A stretch of DNA of 64,000 nucleotides from Kordia sp. (GTDB lineage Bacteria > Bacteroidota > Bacteroidia > Flavobacteriales > Flavobacteriaceae): NCBI RefSeq assembly GCF_022447245.1, contig NZ_JAKVBC010000004.1, positions 1-64,000 on the forward strand, read 5' to 3'. The translations under genes were made by a program, and so were the position numbers. Shown one piece after another: positions 53,208 through 62,581 of this stretch. The first letter of the stretch is position 1; every line of letters begins with the position of its first letter. Under the pieces are notes generated by a model. The model was given only the letters and a program-made list of their open reading frames with translations. It did no database searches and was not told the origin of the DNA.

Positions 53208-53722
53208 TGGTTTTTCAATTTTGCATAGATATCTACGTCAATCCATTTTCCATTTTTAAATTCTGCTTGACGCATGGTTCCTTCTAATCGAAAATTGATT
53301 TTGGCTAATGCTTTTTTGCATTTACTATTATCGTTTTCTACAAATCCTTCTATTCTATTTAAATCTAATTCTGCAAAACCATACTCTAATAATTTAGGCA
53401 TTACTTCACTCATGATTCCTTTGCCCCAATACTCAGGATATAGCCAAAAGCCAATTTCTGCTTTTTGATGCTCTTTTTCCAAATTGTTGTACCCACCTGC
53501 TCCGCAAAATGCATCATCGACTTTATCATAGATTCCAAACCAAATGCCAGTTCCAGTTTCTTTGAGCATTCCATACCACTCCATTTGTTCTTTGGTAGCT
53601 TCTAAGGTAAGAAATCGAACGCCATAGTATTGATAAACTTGTGGGTCGGATAAACCTTTATAGATGAGTTGAATATCAGTAGGTTGAATTTCTTTGAGGA
53701 AAAATCTTTCGGTTTGAAGCAT
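53204..53722 (-). CDS. GNAT-family N-acetyltransferase (RimJ/RimL type)
   Basis: I start at the ATG at 53722 (MLQTERFFLKEIQ, 172 residues), because RimL-type proteins begin with this strand; a TTG at 53761 would add 13 unrelated residues. The acetyl-CoA fold is seen in GIYDKVDDAFCGAGGYNN, AEIGFWLYPEYWGKGIMSEV (about 92-111; pyrophosphate loop), LNRIEGFVENDNSKCKKALAK and NFRLEGTMR. The family acetylates N-terminal or side-chain amines, including ribosomal proteins, antibiotics and small molecules; this target is unknown. It heads a three-gene overlapping operon. Confidence 0.85.
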   Translation of the reverse strand: MLQTERFFLKEIQPTDIQLIYKGLSDPQVYQYYGVRFLTLEATKEQMEWYGMLKETGTGIWFGIYDKVDDAFCGAGGYNNLEKEHQKAEIGFWLYPEYWGKGIMSEVMPKLLEYGFAELDLNRIEGFVENDNSKCKKALAKINFRLEGTMRQAEFKNGKWIDVDIYAKLKNQ

Positions 53723-53808
53723 ATCGAGTATTTCTTGATTTCTATCGAGTAATCTAATCAATTTACCTCTAAAATTAAATAACTTATTAATAACTATAAG
53801 ACAAAGTT

Positions 53809-54240
53809 ATGAAAACGATTCATCAGAAAATCAAAGCCTACAAGTACATCGACAGAAAGAATGGCTTATATACCACTGTATTCGCCAACCTACTTCTTTT
53901 CCTTTGTATTACATTCGCTTCTACCCTATCATTCAACACACATGCCATGATAAGCATGATTTCGGCTATGGTTATTTTTATGCTGATAAGCGTTTATGAT
54001 TGGAAAAGTCCATCCATCAATCTATTTGTGACGGGTGGTTATTTGGGATTCTTCCTTTGGGAATTCTTCACTTTAGGTACGGCAGGTGTAAGTATTTCTT
54101 ATCAAATGGCAGAATATCAAGTTTCTAAAGGTATTATGTTTGACTTGATGGTATGGACATTGCCAAGTATGTATATGGGAATCCGATTATTAGCAGTAAT
54201 CCCTTTGATTTTAATGACTCACAATAGTTGGAAAAGTTAA
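53809..54240 (+). CDS. Small four-helix membrane protein of unknown function
   Basis: This 143-residue protein has about four hydrophobic segments (about 24-44, 48-64, 70-88, 122-136) and a basic N-terminus (MKTIHQKIKAYKYIDRKNG). I do not recognise a family. The stop codon TAA (54238-54240) is also the first three bases of repeat copy A5, so the present C-terminus (HNSWKS) may have been set by insertion of that repeat, and the original reading frame could have been longer. It is divergent from the GNAT operon, with its own short leader. Confidence 0.5.
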   Translation: MKTIHQKIKAYKYIDRKNGLYTTVFANLLLFLCITFASTLSFNTHAMISMISAMVIFMLISVYDWKSPSINLFVTGGYLGFFLWEFFTLGTAGVSISYQMAEYQVSKGIMFDLMVWTLPSMYMGIRLLAVIPLILMTHNSWKS

Positions 54241-54310
54241 GCGGCTAGTGAAAATTGCTTGTATGAAAAATTTCAGCCATAGGCAGACAGGTTCTAGCCT
54301 AACTACTTAA
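54238..54310 (+). repeat. Dispersed structured repeat family A, copy A5 (internally deleted)
   Basis: This 73-bp copy starts TAAGCGGCTAGTGAAAATTG and ends CTAACTACTTAA. The central hairpin is missing; a short CAGCCATAGGCAGACAGG segment of the right part remains. Its first three bases serve as the stop codon of the membrane-protein gene. Confidence 0.7.
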
Positions 54311-54489
54311 GTCTAATAAGCACTATCGATTATTGCTTCACAAATTTTAGACCAGCAGCAATAGTTACTTTTGATGCAGAGTTTTCCAAGCTCCAAACAA
54401 CCCTAGCTATATGGCTTGTAAGTTTGCTTGAAGCATAAAGTGCACTAGAAGAGCCTTATACCTCTGCATCATAATGGCTATACAAAAAA

Positions 54490-54511
54490 TGCAGGCCTTG
54501 TTCATCCTGCA
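54490..54511. terminator. Terminator of the Gfo/Idh-type gene
   Basis: TGCAGG (54490-54495) pairs with CCTGCA (54506-54511) around a 10-nt loop. On the minus strand the stem is followed by TTTTTTGTA, and on the plus strand by CTTTTTT, so it can act in both directions. Confidence 0.75.
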
Positions 54512-54528
54512 CTTTTTTCTCCATAAAG

Positions 54529-55956
54529 CTATACCTTCAACTCCCAACCATCTCTATAGGGTCGTTTAACAAATTGGTTGGCAGGTTTGAAGTTCGTAAT
54601 TTTCATATTATCGCCATCCCATAACAGTCGCTTTCTTCCTGGGTAGCCTCTTCCATCTTGTATTACTGCACTTCTCAAGGCCAAATTCCCCATAAGTACC
54701 ATTTCGGTAAACGGACCAGCATAATCGAAGCTAGAGCTACATTCTCCACCATTTTTTATAGCATTAATCCAGTTTCTTTGGTGGCTCACCTTAACTCTTT
54801 CGATAAATGGCTCTGGCTGTTTAAAATACTTCATTCGATCAGAAGGTAATAGTCTTGGATTTGCACCATAGGTATCAAACATAATTTTGCCATTATCTCC
54901 AACTAGGATACCGCCACCATCGCCGCTGCCCATAGGTTCCCCCTCTTTCAGTTCGATTGGTCGGCGAGGCATTAGGCCTCCATCATACCAATGAAGAGTA
55001 ACTGGAGGCATGTCGCCCCTTGCAGGAAAATCAAAGTGAATCAAAGAAGCAGGAGGAGCACTTTCCACATTATTTTCTACTGCCCACATTCTGGCATATT
55101 TAGTAACGGTGCTAGACTCTACAGCGATGGGATATTTAAGTTTTAGAGCTTTAAACGCGGGATCAATGATATGGCATGCCATATCGCCCAAAGAGCCTGT
55201 TCCAAAATCCCACCATCCCCTCCATCCGAAGGGTACAAGTCCTGGATGATACTTTTGATCAGGCGCAGGTCCTAGCCACAAATCCCAATCCAAGGTATCA
55301 GGGATGGGAAAATCATCTTGAGGTCGAGCTAAACCTTGAGGCCAAACAGGTCGATTAGTCCAGCAATGCACTTCACGTATATCACCAATAATACCAATCT
55401 CTACCCATTCACAAACCTGACGAATGCCATCCCCGCTACTACCTTGATTCCCCATTTGGGTCACCACATTATATTTGGCTGCTGCTTCCGTGAGCACCCG
55501 TGCTTCATACACATTATGCGTGAGTGGTTTTTCGACATAAACGTGTTTGCCTAGTTGCATAAAAGGCAGGGCAGCTGTTGCATGGCTATGATCGGGTGTT
55601 GAGACAATAACAGCATCGATATCATCCGCCATTTCATTGAGCATCACTCTGAAATCTTTAAACCTTTTTGCCTTTGGAAACCGTTTGAAAGACTCTTTCG
55701 CCATTTTTTGATCGACATCACAAAGGGCGACGATATTCTCTTGTGTTTCACCTGTAGCTCTATTCCACAATGAAGCAGCTCTAATATTGCCATCGCCTTT
55801 ACCGCCAGCCCCCACAGCTGCTATATTTAAGCGATCGCTAGGAGCGGTATAACCCTTCCCACCTAATACATGTCGAGGTACGATCATGATACCGCTAGTT
55901 GCTAGAGCACTATTTTTCAAAAACGACCTCCTATCCATTGATTTATTTTTCCCCAT
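54529..55956 (-). CDS. Tat-exported Gfo/Idh/MocA-family oxidoreductase
   Basis: I start at the ATG at 55956 (MGKNKSMDRRSFLKN, 475 residues); the longer frame begins at a TTG. The twin-arginine motif DRRSFLKNSALATSG predicts folded export to the periplasm. A Rossmann domain follows (IAAVGAGGKGDGN, about 46-58), with the family's EKP motif in YVEKPLTHN and the C-terminal alpha/beta domain covering about 190-450. Many Bacteroidota have such exported NAD(P)-binding sugar or inositol dehydrogenase-like proteins acting on glycosides. Tat export would allow cofactor loading in the cytoplasm. Substrate unknown; monocistronic with a clear terminator. Confidence 0.85.
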   Translation of the reverse strand: MGKNKSMDRRSFLKNSALATSGIMIVPRHVLGGKGYTAPSDRLNIAAVGAGGKGDGNIRAASLWNRATGETQENIVALCDVDQKMAKESFKRFPKAKRFKDFRVMLNEMADDIDAVIVSTPDHSHATAALPFMQLGKHVYVEKPLTHNVYEARVLTEAAAKYNVVTQMGNQGSSGDGIRQVCEWVEIGIIGDIREVHCWTNRPVWPQGLARPQDDFPIPDTLDWDLWLGPAPDQKYHPGLVPFGWRGWWDFGTGSLGDMACHIIDPAFKALKLKYPIAVESSTVTKYARMWAVENNVESAPPASLIHFDFPARGDMPPVTLHWYDGGLMPRRPIELKEGEPMGSGDGGGILVGDNGKIMFDTYGANPRLLPSDRMKYFKQPEPFIERVKVSHQRNWINAIKNGGECSSSFDYAGPFTEMVLMGNLALRSAVIQDGRGYPGRKRLLWDGDNMKITNFKPANQFVKRPYRDGWELKV

Positions 55957-56290
55957 TTTAATTGGTTTTTTCTCCAATTTTAAGTGATTTTTCTCAATTT
56001 TTTTAATTAATTCAAAATTTTAATCTTATTTATTTCATAATTTAAGAATAATGATATTAGGATGATAAAAGTACCTTTAGAAGATTTTGTATTCGTATAA
56101 AGGTTAAGTAAGCGTAAAGAAATTTTCTATTATTACACCTAGGAAAATTATGGCTTAGTTATTCATATTTTTATTGATGCTTCAGAAAACCCAAAATGTC
56201 AAGTCAAGCAAACTATACCATGCCTATTAATTTTTCAAATAATAAATAACCATAAATCTATTTAATTAAGTACCTTCAAAATGAAAGACT
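55957..56290. other. AT-rich divergent intergenic region
   Basis: The region lies between the minus-strand oxidoreductase and the plus-strand DinB-like gene and should hold two promoters. I see long A/T runs, but no clear consensus promoter and no repeat copy. Confidence 0.35.
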
Positions 56291-56767
56291 ATGAATCGAC
56301 ATACAGCTAAGCAAAAGTTTCTACGAGAGGAGTTTTATGCCCTATTAAAAAAGCTTGGGTCTGAACAGATCCCTCATTTTGGTATTATGACAGCACAACA
56401 TATGATAGAACATCTCACTTGGATCATCAAATCTAGTGCTAAGTATCACGAAAACTCTGAAGCTGAACCAAGTAGAAGTCAATTGGGCTTCCAAAAATTC
56501 ATAAAGAAAGGGGCTATTTTCCAACACCGTCCGAGTGGAAAGACCAAGGCAGATTTACCTCCTTTAAAATATGCTACTTATGAAGAGGCTTTAGCACAAA
56601 TTCCAATTGCAATCAATAGATTTTATGATCACTATGAAGCAATGGAAATTCCAAAAGGCTATCACCCTATGATGGGTGAGCTTACCTTTGAGCAAATAGA
56701 ACTATTCCACTACATGCATTGTAGGTATCACTTATGGCAATTTGGTTTATTAGAAAGTTATCCATAA
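56291..56767 (+). CDS. DinB/DUF1569-like protein
   Basis: This 158-residue protein has the four-helix DinB-like layout. The histidines expected to bind metal are in TAQHMIEHLTW (about 35-45) and in the C-terminal ELFHYMHCRYHLWQFG (about 138-153). GYHPMMGELTFEQ is typical of the DUF1569 subgroup. The DinB superfamily includes thiol transferases and metal-dependent hydrolases, but the activity of this subgroup is unproven. The lipoprotein gene follows after 14 bp on the same strand, so the two are probably expressed together. Confidence 0.65.
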   Translation: MNRHTAKQKFLREEFYALLKKLGSEQIPHFGIMTAQHMIEHLTWIIKSSAKYHENSEAEPSRSQLGFQKFIKKGAIFQHRPSGKTKADLPPLKYATYEEALAQIPIAINRFYDHYEAMEIPKGYHPMMGELTFEQIELFHYMHCRYHLWQFGLLESYP

Positions 56768-56781
56768 AATGTTTCTAACTT

Positions 56782-57648
56782 ATGATGAATTCAATTAAAA
56801 ATATTCTATTAATAATGGTGTTGATTATTGGGTTCAATTGTCAGCGAAGCCCAAATTATGTCCTTTCAAAAAACATACCACCTATTGACTCGGAAAGGCC
56901 AATAAAAATCTTATCTGCTTTTTTCGGTTTAGACAATGCCTTACCTAAAACATCGCTTGGTATTTCACTTAAAGCACCAGGAAGTGATGGAATGCCTGTT
57001 GTTTTTTCACACGAGTTAGATCCAAATACATTGGACGCTACTGATTTTCAAATAAGAACCCAAAAGGACCAGGTATATGGAGTAGAGGTAGTCACTCTGA
57101 AACCTGCAAGTGAAGCTTTTGAATTGAGAACGGTATTGTTAATAGGTGATTATGGAAACGCTCCAGAAAATGAACCTAAAGAAGTAGAAATAATAGGTGA
57201 TCTATTAGCACGAAGTGGTCAAAATTTCAAAGGCCAAAAAATAACAGTTACTCCTTTAGACAGAGGACCATTCTTGAGTTATGCAGAATATTTCAAACTG
57301 GATAATGACTATCCTTACGTAGCAGATGGGCGTGGTTGTGATTGCCCTAAAAATAAAACGACAACTGTAGTTCGGACTGTATGGGCTGGTGGTGTTCGCG
57401 CGATAAATGGAGAAGAATTGGGTGAAAAAGCGCTCCAAAACTTTAGTATCATCTTACGAAATGGAAAAGATACCATGACTATTTATCCTTTCCAGATTGC
57501 AGATGTTGGAGATAATGATAATAATATTGATTTATGTATCAAGGAAGTGGGCATACCCCTTTCGGTAAATGTAAAGGCTAATACGGCTATTGACCCCAGA
57601 GATGATGCCAATGAGTTTACCACAATTGAGGTAGTAAGTAGATGGTAA
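56782..57648 (+). CDS. Probable lipoprotein of unknown function
   Basis: This 288-residue protein has a hydrophobic signal followed by a lipobox-like LIIGFNC (cysteine about residue 20). I recognise no named family. A beta-rich segment PVVFSHELDPNTLDATDFQI (about 73-92) resembles the start of an SbsA-like Ig domain, suggesting an extracytoplasmic beta-sandwich. Two cysteines, in GRGCDCPKNKTT, lie near residue 185. It begins 14 bp after the DinB-like gene. A 9-bp inverted repeat (AGGGTGAAA near 57649 and TTTCACCCT near 57714) with a long loop follows the stop and could be part of a terminator. Confidence 0.5.
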   Translation: MMNSIKNILLIMVLIIGFNCQRSPNYVLSKNIPPIDSERPIKILSAFFGLDNALPKTSLGISLKAPGSDGMPVVFSHELDPNTLDATDFQIRTQKDQVYGVEVVTLKPASEAFELRTVLLIGDYGNAPENEPKEVEIIGDLLARSGQNFKGQKITVTPLDRGPFLSYAEYFKLDNDYPYVADGRGCDCPKNKTTTVVRTVWAGGVRAINGEELGEKALQNFSIILRNGKDTMTIYPFQIADVGDNDNNIDLCIKEVGIPLSVNVKANTAIDPRDDANEFTTIEVVSRW

Positions 57649-57989
57649 AGGGTGAAACTTTAAATCAATATTTTTAACCAAAATAGACTATCAAGAAGCA
57701 TAGCTCGGTGGTATTTCACCCTAAAGAGACTATTTTTTACTTCGTATTCCAATAGTTTTACTTGCATTTATGTATTTGTCAAAAATATTTTCATTGAACA
57801 AAAAACTAAAGGGTATAAATATATATAAAATCAGTAGAGTAGAACATATGCTCCGTGATTTGCACCATAATGTCCGGTAGGATTATATGCGAATTGGAAA
57901 AGCAGTAGTCTAATCTATCCTTTAAAATTTTGGCTTAGTCTTTGCTTATTAATACGACATAATAACAGTACTATTCGGTATTTTTCTCC

Positions 57990-58613
57990 CCACTCTTTTT
58001 TCTCTCTGGTTTTGTAAGTCTGTCAAAACATTCAACTAGAATTTAGCCTACTCATTTTCAGACACATACAAACCCAAAAATTACTTATAACGATGTTGAT
58101 CCAAGGCTAAAACGCAGTACATCGCTCTGAGCTCAACTCGGCCATTATGTCTTACTTTACATAGCATCCTTCTACTAAGTAGTTTGTCCGAAAAGTTGGT
58201 ACAATGAAATTTTGTCTAGGCACTTATGGATAGCGATGATTTAATTATCTAAACCAACTCCCAGGCTCGTTTGCCTTTTTCTTACTGCTTGAGGCTAAAA
58301 AGTACTGGCGTGATCTCAGCTGTTTTACAGTTCGATCTCTCCAAATTCAGTCTTGAGTTTTTTGCGATTTTACCATTACGACGATTTGCTCTCAGCGCAG
58401 CTCTTTCTTCTTCTAAGTGTGCATCCAACTCGCCTTCTATCCTCAATTCCATGATCTGCTTAATTAAGGGAATCAAAACTCCATCTTTACCACTCAGCTC
58501 CTCTTCTCTTTGAAGTCCAGCTGCTTGGCGCGCAAAGTCTTCCAAGCTCGCTACTTTTTACTCTTTAGCTGACGTTTTTGTTTAGTTTGATGGAATTTCG
58601 TTAGTTTAGTCAT
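57990..58613 (-). pseudogene. Decayed IS256-family (mutator-type) transposase
   Basis: Reading from 58613 downward, different frames give pieces of one IS256-type transposase in the right order. These are an N-terminal MTKLTKFHQTKQ, then ELSGKDGVLIPLIKQ, ELDAHLEEERAAL and RRNGK, a +1 shift to LKTEFGEIEL, then RKRQTSLGVGLD before repeat A6. Beyond A6 come CKVRHNGRVELRAMYCVL, FLGLYVSEN and LNVLTDLQNQ. At least five in-frame stops interrupt it, one of them TAG where relatives have Trp (AKF-stop-LNVLTDL). About 70 codons including the first catalytic Asp are missing at the A6 junction, and the C-terminal third is gone. The element is dead; no terminal repeats of the IS were identified. Confidence 0.8.
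58176..58226 (-). repeat. Dispersed structured repeat family A, copy A6 (minimal, inside the transposase remnant)
   Basis: The 51-bp copy in reverse orientation reads TAAGTGCCTAGACAAAATTT at one end and, on the other strand, TAAGTAGTTTGTCCG at the other. It consists of the two family ends joined (TTGTACCAA still recognisable) without the central hairpins. It lies exactly where the transposase reading jumps, so it inserted there or marks a deletion endpoint. Confidence 0.7.
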
Positions 58614-59088
58614 TACTCGCATGACAATATTGTATGAACAGTCCCGAACAATATATTGAGAGGTAATTGATTTTCAATGATATTATGCCTGTTCGTAAAA
58701 TCTATGCAATTTTCCAACTATTCTTAATTATAAGTTTATGGAATCAGTGCTTTAAACCTAGATAAATAATTATAATCTTACCGGAATTAATAGGAAAAGT
58801 TTTAAAATTATTTTCTAATACTCCGACTTCATTATTTGTATTATTAAGTTGGTATTCTCAAAGGAATCTGCTGATGTTCCAATTACATTGGTACCCATAA
58901 AAATGTTCTGATAGAAGAAAAATCGTATAATAGTCAATGTCTGCTTTCCCAGCCATATTTAGAAATAAATCCCAATTTTTATGTGCTTCATTTATGGTAA
59001 AGAACCATAAAAATCTTTTACACGGATATAATAATTCAGAAATATTTAAAAAACTATAGTTCAAAAAGTGCAAATTATTAATCAAATT
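58614..59088. other. Intergenic region upstream of the rhamnose operon
   Basis: No supported gene lies here. A 75-codon minus-strand frame at 58858-59085 has no recognisable similarity and odd composition (Tyr, Phe and Trp rich). No transcription-factor gene for the rhamnose operon is present on this side. Confidence 0.4.
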
Positions 59089-59092
59089 GTAT

Positions 59093-59125
59093 TGATAATC
59101 ACACCTAAAACCAGCTTATATTTGT
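59093..59125 (+). promoter_or_regulatory. Promoter of the rhamnose operon
   Basis: TTG (59093-59095) and TATATTTG (59118-59125) are separated by 22 bp, an otherwise perfect Bacteroidota -33/-7 pair with a slightly long spacer. The predicted leader is about 45 nt before the ATG at 59176. No operator could be identified. Confidence 0.6.
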
Positions 59126-59175
59126 AAATACGACTCACTAATTATCAAAATAAATAGAACAAAAGAGATTATATT

Positions 59176-61281
59176 ATGATAACATCTAATAAAACCTTCA
59201 AATACGTAGATTATCTATGGGATTTTGAAAAAGCAGATAGTTTTGGTGATGATCAAATAGCTTTATTTCTCTATCGTTCCAACTTATTAGGAGCCGATTT
59301 AAGAATTACTAATTTTGGAGGTGGAAATACTTCTTGTAAAACCATTGAAAAGGATCCTTTGACTGGTGAGGAAGTTGAGGTGATGTGGGTAAAAGGATCA
59401 GGTGGTGATATAGGCACCTTATCCCGTGATGGTGTTGCTGGCCTTTACACAAAAAGGTTGAGAGCGTTAAAAAATGTTTATAAAGGCCTAGAGTTCGAGG
59501 ATGAAATAGTGCCCCTTTACTACCATTGTTTATTCGATCTAGATAGTCGAGCTCCTTCTATTGATACTGCTTTGCATGCTTTACTACCTTTCAAACACAT
59601 TGATCACTTGCATCCAGATGCATTGATTTCAATAGCTGCGGCTAAAGATAGCCGTGCTATTACCAGAGAGATCTGGGGTGATACAATGGGCTGGATACCC
59701 TGGCAGCGCCCCGGGTTTGATTTAGGCTTACAATTGGAAAAATGTTTAGCAGAAAACCCTCGTATTAGAGGGATTATTCTAGGTGGACATGGTTTGTTTA
59801 CCTGGGGGGATACCGCTTATGAATCCTACATTAACAGCCTAGAAGTAATTGAAATGGCTGCAGAATATATTGCTCAAAGGGAAGGTAAAGAACATCCTGT
59901 TTTCGGTGGTCAAATCATTGAGAGTTTGCCAAAAGAGGAACGTAAGAAACAAGCCGCAAAACTAGCTCCTATACTTAGAGGATTGTGTTCCTCTCATCAA
60001 AGAATGATCGGGCACTTTACAGATGACGACAGAGTTTTAGAGTTTATTAATAGTAATGACTTACCCAAATTGGCCCCGCTAGGCACTTCCTGTCCTGATC
60101 ATTTCTTAAGGACTAAAATCCAACCTTTGGTTCTCCGTCTATCGCCCGATAGCAATTTAGAAGATGCTTCAATTATTAAGGCTACCATTGAACCAGACTT
60201 TGAACAATACCGAAGAGACTATACTAATTATTATGAAAATTGCAAATATGATAATAGCCCCGCCATTCGAGATACCAACCCTGTAGTGATATTATATCCT
60301 GGCGTCGGAATGTTCACCTTCGCCAAAAACAAACAAACAGCTAGAGTAGCTAGCGAGTTTTATATCAACGCCATCAATGTAATGCGAGGAGCAGAGGCTA
60401 TTTCTGAATATACAGCCTTGCCACGCCAAGAGGCTTTTGACATTGAATATTGGTTGTTAGAAGAAGCAAAATTACAGCGCCAACCCAAAGAAAAACCCTT
60501 ATCCCGAAAAGTAGCTATGATAAGTGGTGCAGGAGGTGGCATTGGGAAAGCCATAGCAACTAAGCTGGCAGAAGAAGGAGCAAATGTGATTTTGACAGAT
60601 ATTAATGAAGAACGACTGATAGAAGCTAATGCCGCTTATAAAAGAGATATTTCCACTTATGCCCTTTGTGATGTCACCAATTCCGAGTCTGTTAAACAGG
60701 CTTTTGAAAAAGCCTGTTTGGAGTTTGGAGGTGTAGATATTATTGTTCACTCAGCAGGTTTAGCCATTTCAAAATCCTTAACGGAAACCTCCGAAGATGA
60801 TTGGAACCTACTACAGAATATATTAGTAAAAGGCCAGTTCAATATGGCTAAAGAAGCTGTAAAAATCTTAAGAAAACAGGAGTTGGGAGGTGATATTGTC
60901 CATATTGCTAGCAAGAATGGCCTAGTAGCAGGTAAGAATAATGTGGGCTATGGAACTGCCAAAGCTGGACAACAACATATGACACGTTTGCTAGCTGCAG
61001 AACTAGGTCCTGAGAATATTAGAGTAAATACAGTTAATCCAGATGGCGTTATTATTGGAAGCAAAATATGGGAAGGAGCATGGGCAGAAGGAAGAGCAAA
61101 AGCATATGGCATAACGATAGAAGAATTACCTAATTTTTACGCCAAACGCAACCTGATGAACAAAGTAATTCAACCAGAAGATATTGCTAATGGGGTCTTT
61201 GCATTAGTCGGTATATTGGACAAAAGTACCGGAAACATCATCAATGTAGATGGTGGAATAGCAAATGCATTTGTACGCTAA
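59176..61281 (+). CDS. rhaD: Bifunctional rhamnulose-1-phosphate aldolase / short-chain dehydrogenase
   Basis: This 701-residue fusion has two enzymes. Residues 1-430 form a class II aldolase (GGGNTSCK near 48, KHIDHLHPDALISIA near 135 for the zinc histidines, GGHGLFTWGDTAYES near 205) that splits L-rhamnulose 1-phosphate into dihydroxyacetone phosphate and L-lactaldehyde. Residues 440-701 form a short-chain dehydrogenase (ISGAGGGIGKAIA, Ser-Lys-Asn then YGTAKAGQQH with the catalytic Tyr and Lys, NVDGGIANAF) expected to oxidise the lactaldehyde to lactate. The fusion is known from Bacillus and Bacteroidota rhamnose operons. It is followed after 16 bp by the isomerase gene. Confidence 0.92.
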   Translation: MITSNKTFKYVDYLWDFEKADSFGDDQIALFLYRSNLLGADLRITNFGGGNTSCKTIEKDPLTGEEVEVMWVKGSGGDIGTLSRDGVAGLYTKRLRALKNVYKGLEFEDEIVPLYYHCLFDLDSRAPSIDTALHALLPFKHIDHLHPDALISIAAAKDSRAITREIWGDTMGWIPWQRPGFDLGLQLEKCLAENPRIRGIILGGHGLFTWGDTAYESYINSLEVIEMAAEYIAQREGKEHPVFGGQIIESLPKEERKKQAAKLAPILRGLCSSHQRMIGHFTDDDRVLEFINSNDLPKLAPLGTSCPDHFLRTKIQPLVLRLSPDSNLEDASIIKATIEPDFEQYRRDYTNYYENCKYDNSPAIRDTNPVVILYPGVGMFTFAKNKQTARVASEFYINAINVMRGAEAISEYTALPRQEAFDIEYWLLEEAKLQRQPKEKPLSRKVAMISGAGGGIGKAIATKLAEEGANVILTDINEERLIEANAAYKRDISTYALCDVTNSESVKQAFEKACLEFGGVDIIVHSAGLAISKSLTETSEDDWNLLQNILVKGQFNMAKEAVKILRKQELGGDIVHIASKNGLVAGKNNVGYGTAKAGQQHMTRLLAAELGPENIRVNTVNPDGVIIGSKIWEGAWAEGRAKAYGITIEELPNFYAKRNLMNKVIQPEDIANGVFALVGILDKSTGNIINVDGGIANAFVR

Positions 61282-61297
61282 TCAAGTTCTATGAAAT

Positions 61298-62581
61298 ATG
61301 CAAATTAGAAAAGAACAAATCGAAAATTTCAACCAGCAAAGACTTAGGACGCATCAGGAAAATTGGGATTTCTTCCAAAACCAACTTGTCAAAAGAGGAT
61401 TGGATTGTTCGGCTATCTTGAAACAAATTCAAAATCTTCAGATCGCCATTCCAAGTTGGGCATTGGGTGCAGGAGGAACTCGCTTTGGACGATTTTCTTT
61501 TGGAGGGGAACCTTGTAATTTGGAACAAAAAATTGATGACGTAGGTCTTTTACATGCTCTGACCCAATCTGCCGGTGCTATTTCACTTCATATTCCATGG
61601 GATATTCCTAAGGACGAATTAGCTATTAAACAACAGGCAGCTGAACTTGGTATCCTTTTCGACGCTGTCAATTCCAATACTTTTCAAGATCAGGATAAGC
61701 AAAAACATTCTTATAAATTTGGTTCATTATGTCATACCAATAGAGCAGTAAGGCAACAAGCGATTGAGCATAATATTGAAGTCATTAAATACGGAGAAGC
61801 TATAGGATCAAAATCACTAACTATCTGGTTAGCTGATGGCACTTCTTTTCCTGGGCAACATAATTTCCGTAAAGCATTTCAAAATACTCAAGATTCTTTA
61901 AAAGAAATTTATCAACATATGCCTAGTGATTGGAAGATGTTTATTGAATACAAGCCTTTCGAGCCTAATTTTTATTCTATGGTCATTCCAGACTGGGGAA
62001 CTTCCCTCATGCTAGCAGAAGGATGCGGAGAAAAAGCGTATACCTTAATCGATTTAGGACATCACCTACCCAACACCAATATTGAACAAATTGTATCCAT
62101 CTTGATGATGAAAGGTAAACTCGGGGGATTTCATTTTAACGATAGTAAATATAGTGATGATGATTTGACTTGTGGGGCCATCAAACCCTATCAGTTATTT
62201 TTGATTTTTAATGAATTAGTCGATGGGATGGAAAATAATGAAGCTGCCAACCCTACTCTAGCATGGATGATTGATGCTAGTCACAACCTTAAAGACCCTT
62301 TGGAAGATTTAATGCAAAGTCTTGAAGCTATTCGGGAAGCTTTCGCCAAAGCGCTATTAGTAGACCGAGCAGCCTTGAGTATTGCACAAATGGAAAATGA
62401 TGTTGCTCAATGTCAAGAAATTATACAACAAGCTTATCGGACTGATGTCCGACCTTTATTGGTGGAAGCAAGGCGACTAAGCGGTGGTGCAATTGACCCA
62501 ATTGAATTTTTCAGGCAACATGCAGTAAGGAAGCAATTGATAAGAGATCGTGGGGAAAATGTGGTAGCTACGGGCTTGTGA
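61298..62581 (+). CDS. rhaI: L-rhamnose isomerase-type sugar isomerase
   Basis: This 427-residue TIM-barrel isomerase is of the kind found with the fused aldolase-dehydrogenase (RhaI/COG4952 type). It should convert L-rhamnose to L-rhamnulose. Metal-site segments are FIEYKPFEPNFYS (about 208-220), LIDLGHHLPNTNIE (about 249-262), and GGFHFNDSKYSDDDL (about 275-289). It is not of the classical RhaA length alone, so assignment rests on both sequence and operon context. The kinase gene follows after 145 bp that contain two hairpins beginning within the last codons. Confidence 0.85.
   Translation: MQIRKEQIENFNQQRLRTHQENWDFFQNQLVKRGLDCSAILKQIQNLQIAIPSWALGAGGTRFGRFSFGGEPCNLEQKIDDVGLLHALTQSAGAISLHIPWDIPKDELAIKQQAAELGILFDAVNSNTFQDQDKQKHSYKFGSLCHTNRAVRQQAIEHNIEVIKYGEAIGSKSLTIWLADGTSFPGQHNFRKAFQNTQDSLKEIYQHMPSDWKMFIEYKPFEPNFYSMVIPDWGTSLMLAEGCGEKAYTLIDLGHHLPNTNIEQIVSILMMKGKLGGFHFNDSKYSDDDLTCGAIKPYQLFLIFNELVDGMENNEAANPTLAWMIDASHNLKDPLEDLMQSLEAIREAFAKALLVDRAALSIAQMENDVAQCQEIIQQAYRTDVRPLLVEARRLSGGAIDPIEFFRQHAVRKQLIRDRGENVVATGL

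Noticed and set aside
57649-57723. 9-bp inverted repeat after the lipoprotein gene as a firm terminator
   Set aside because: The loop is nearly 60 nt and the T-run is not adjacent; kept only as a remark in the gene entry.
58858-59085. 75-codon minus-strand open frame upstream of the rhamnose operon
   Set aside because: No recognisable similarity, biased composition, no leader; AT-rich DNA readily gives such frames.
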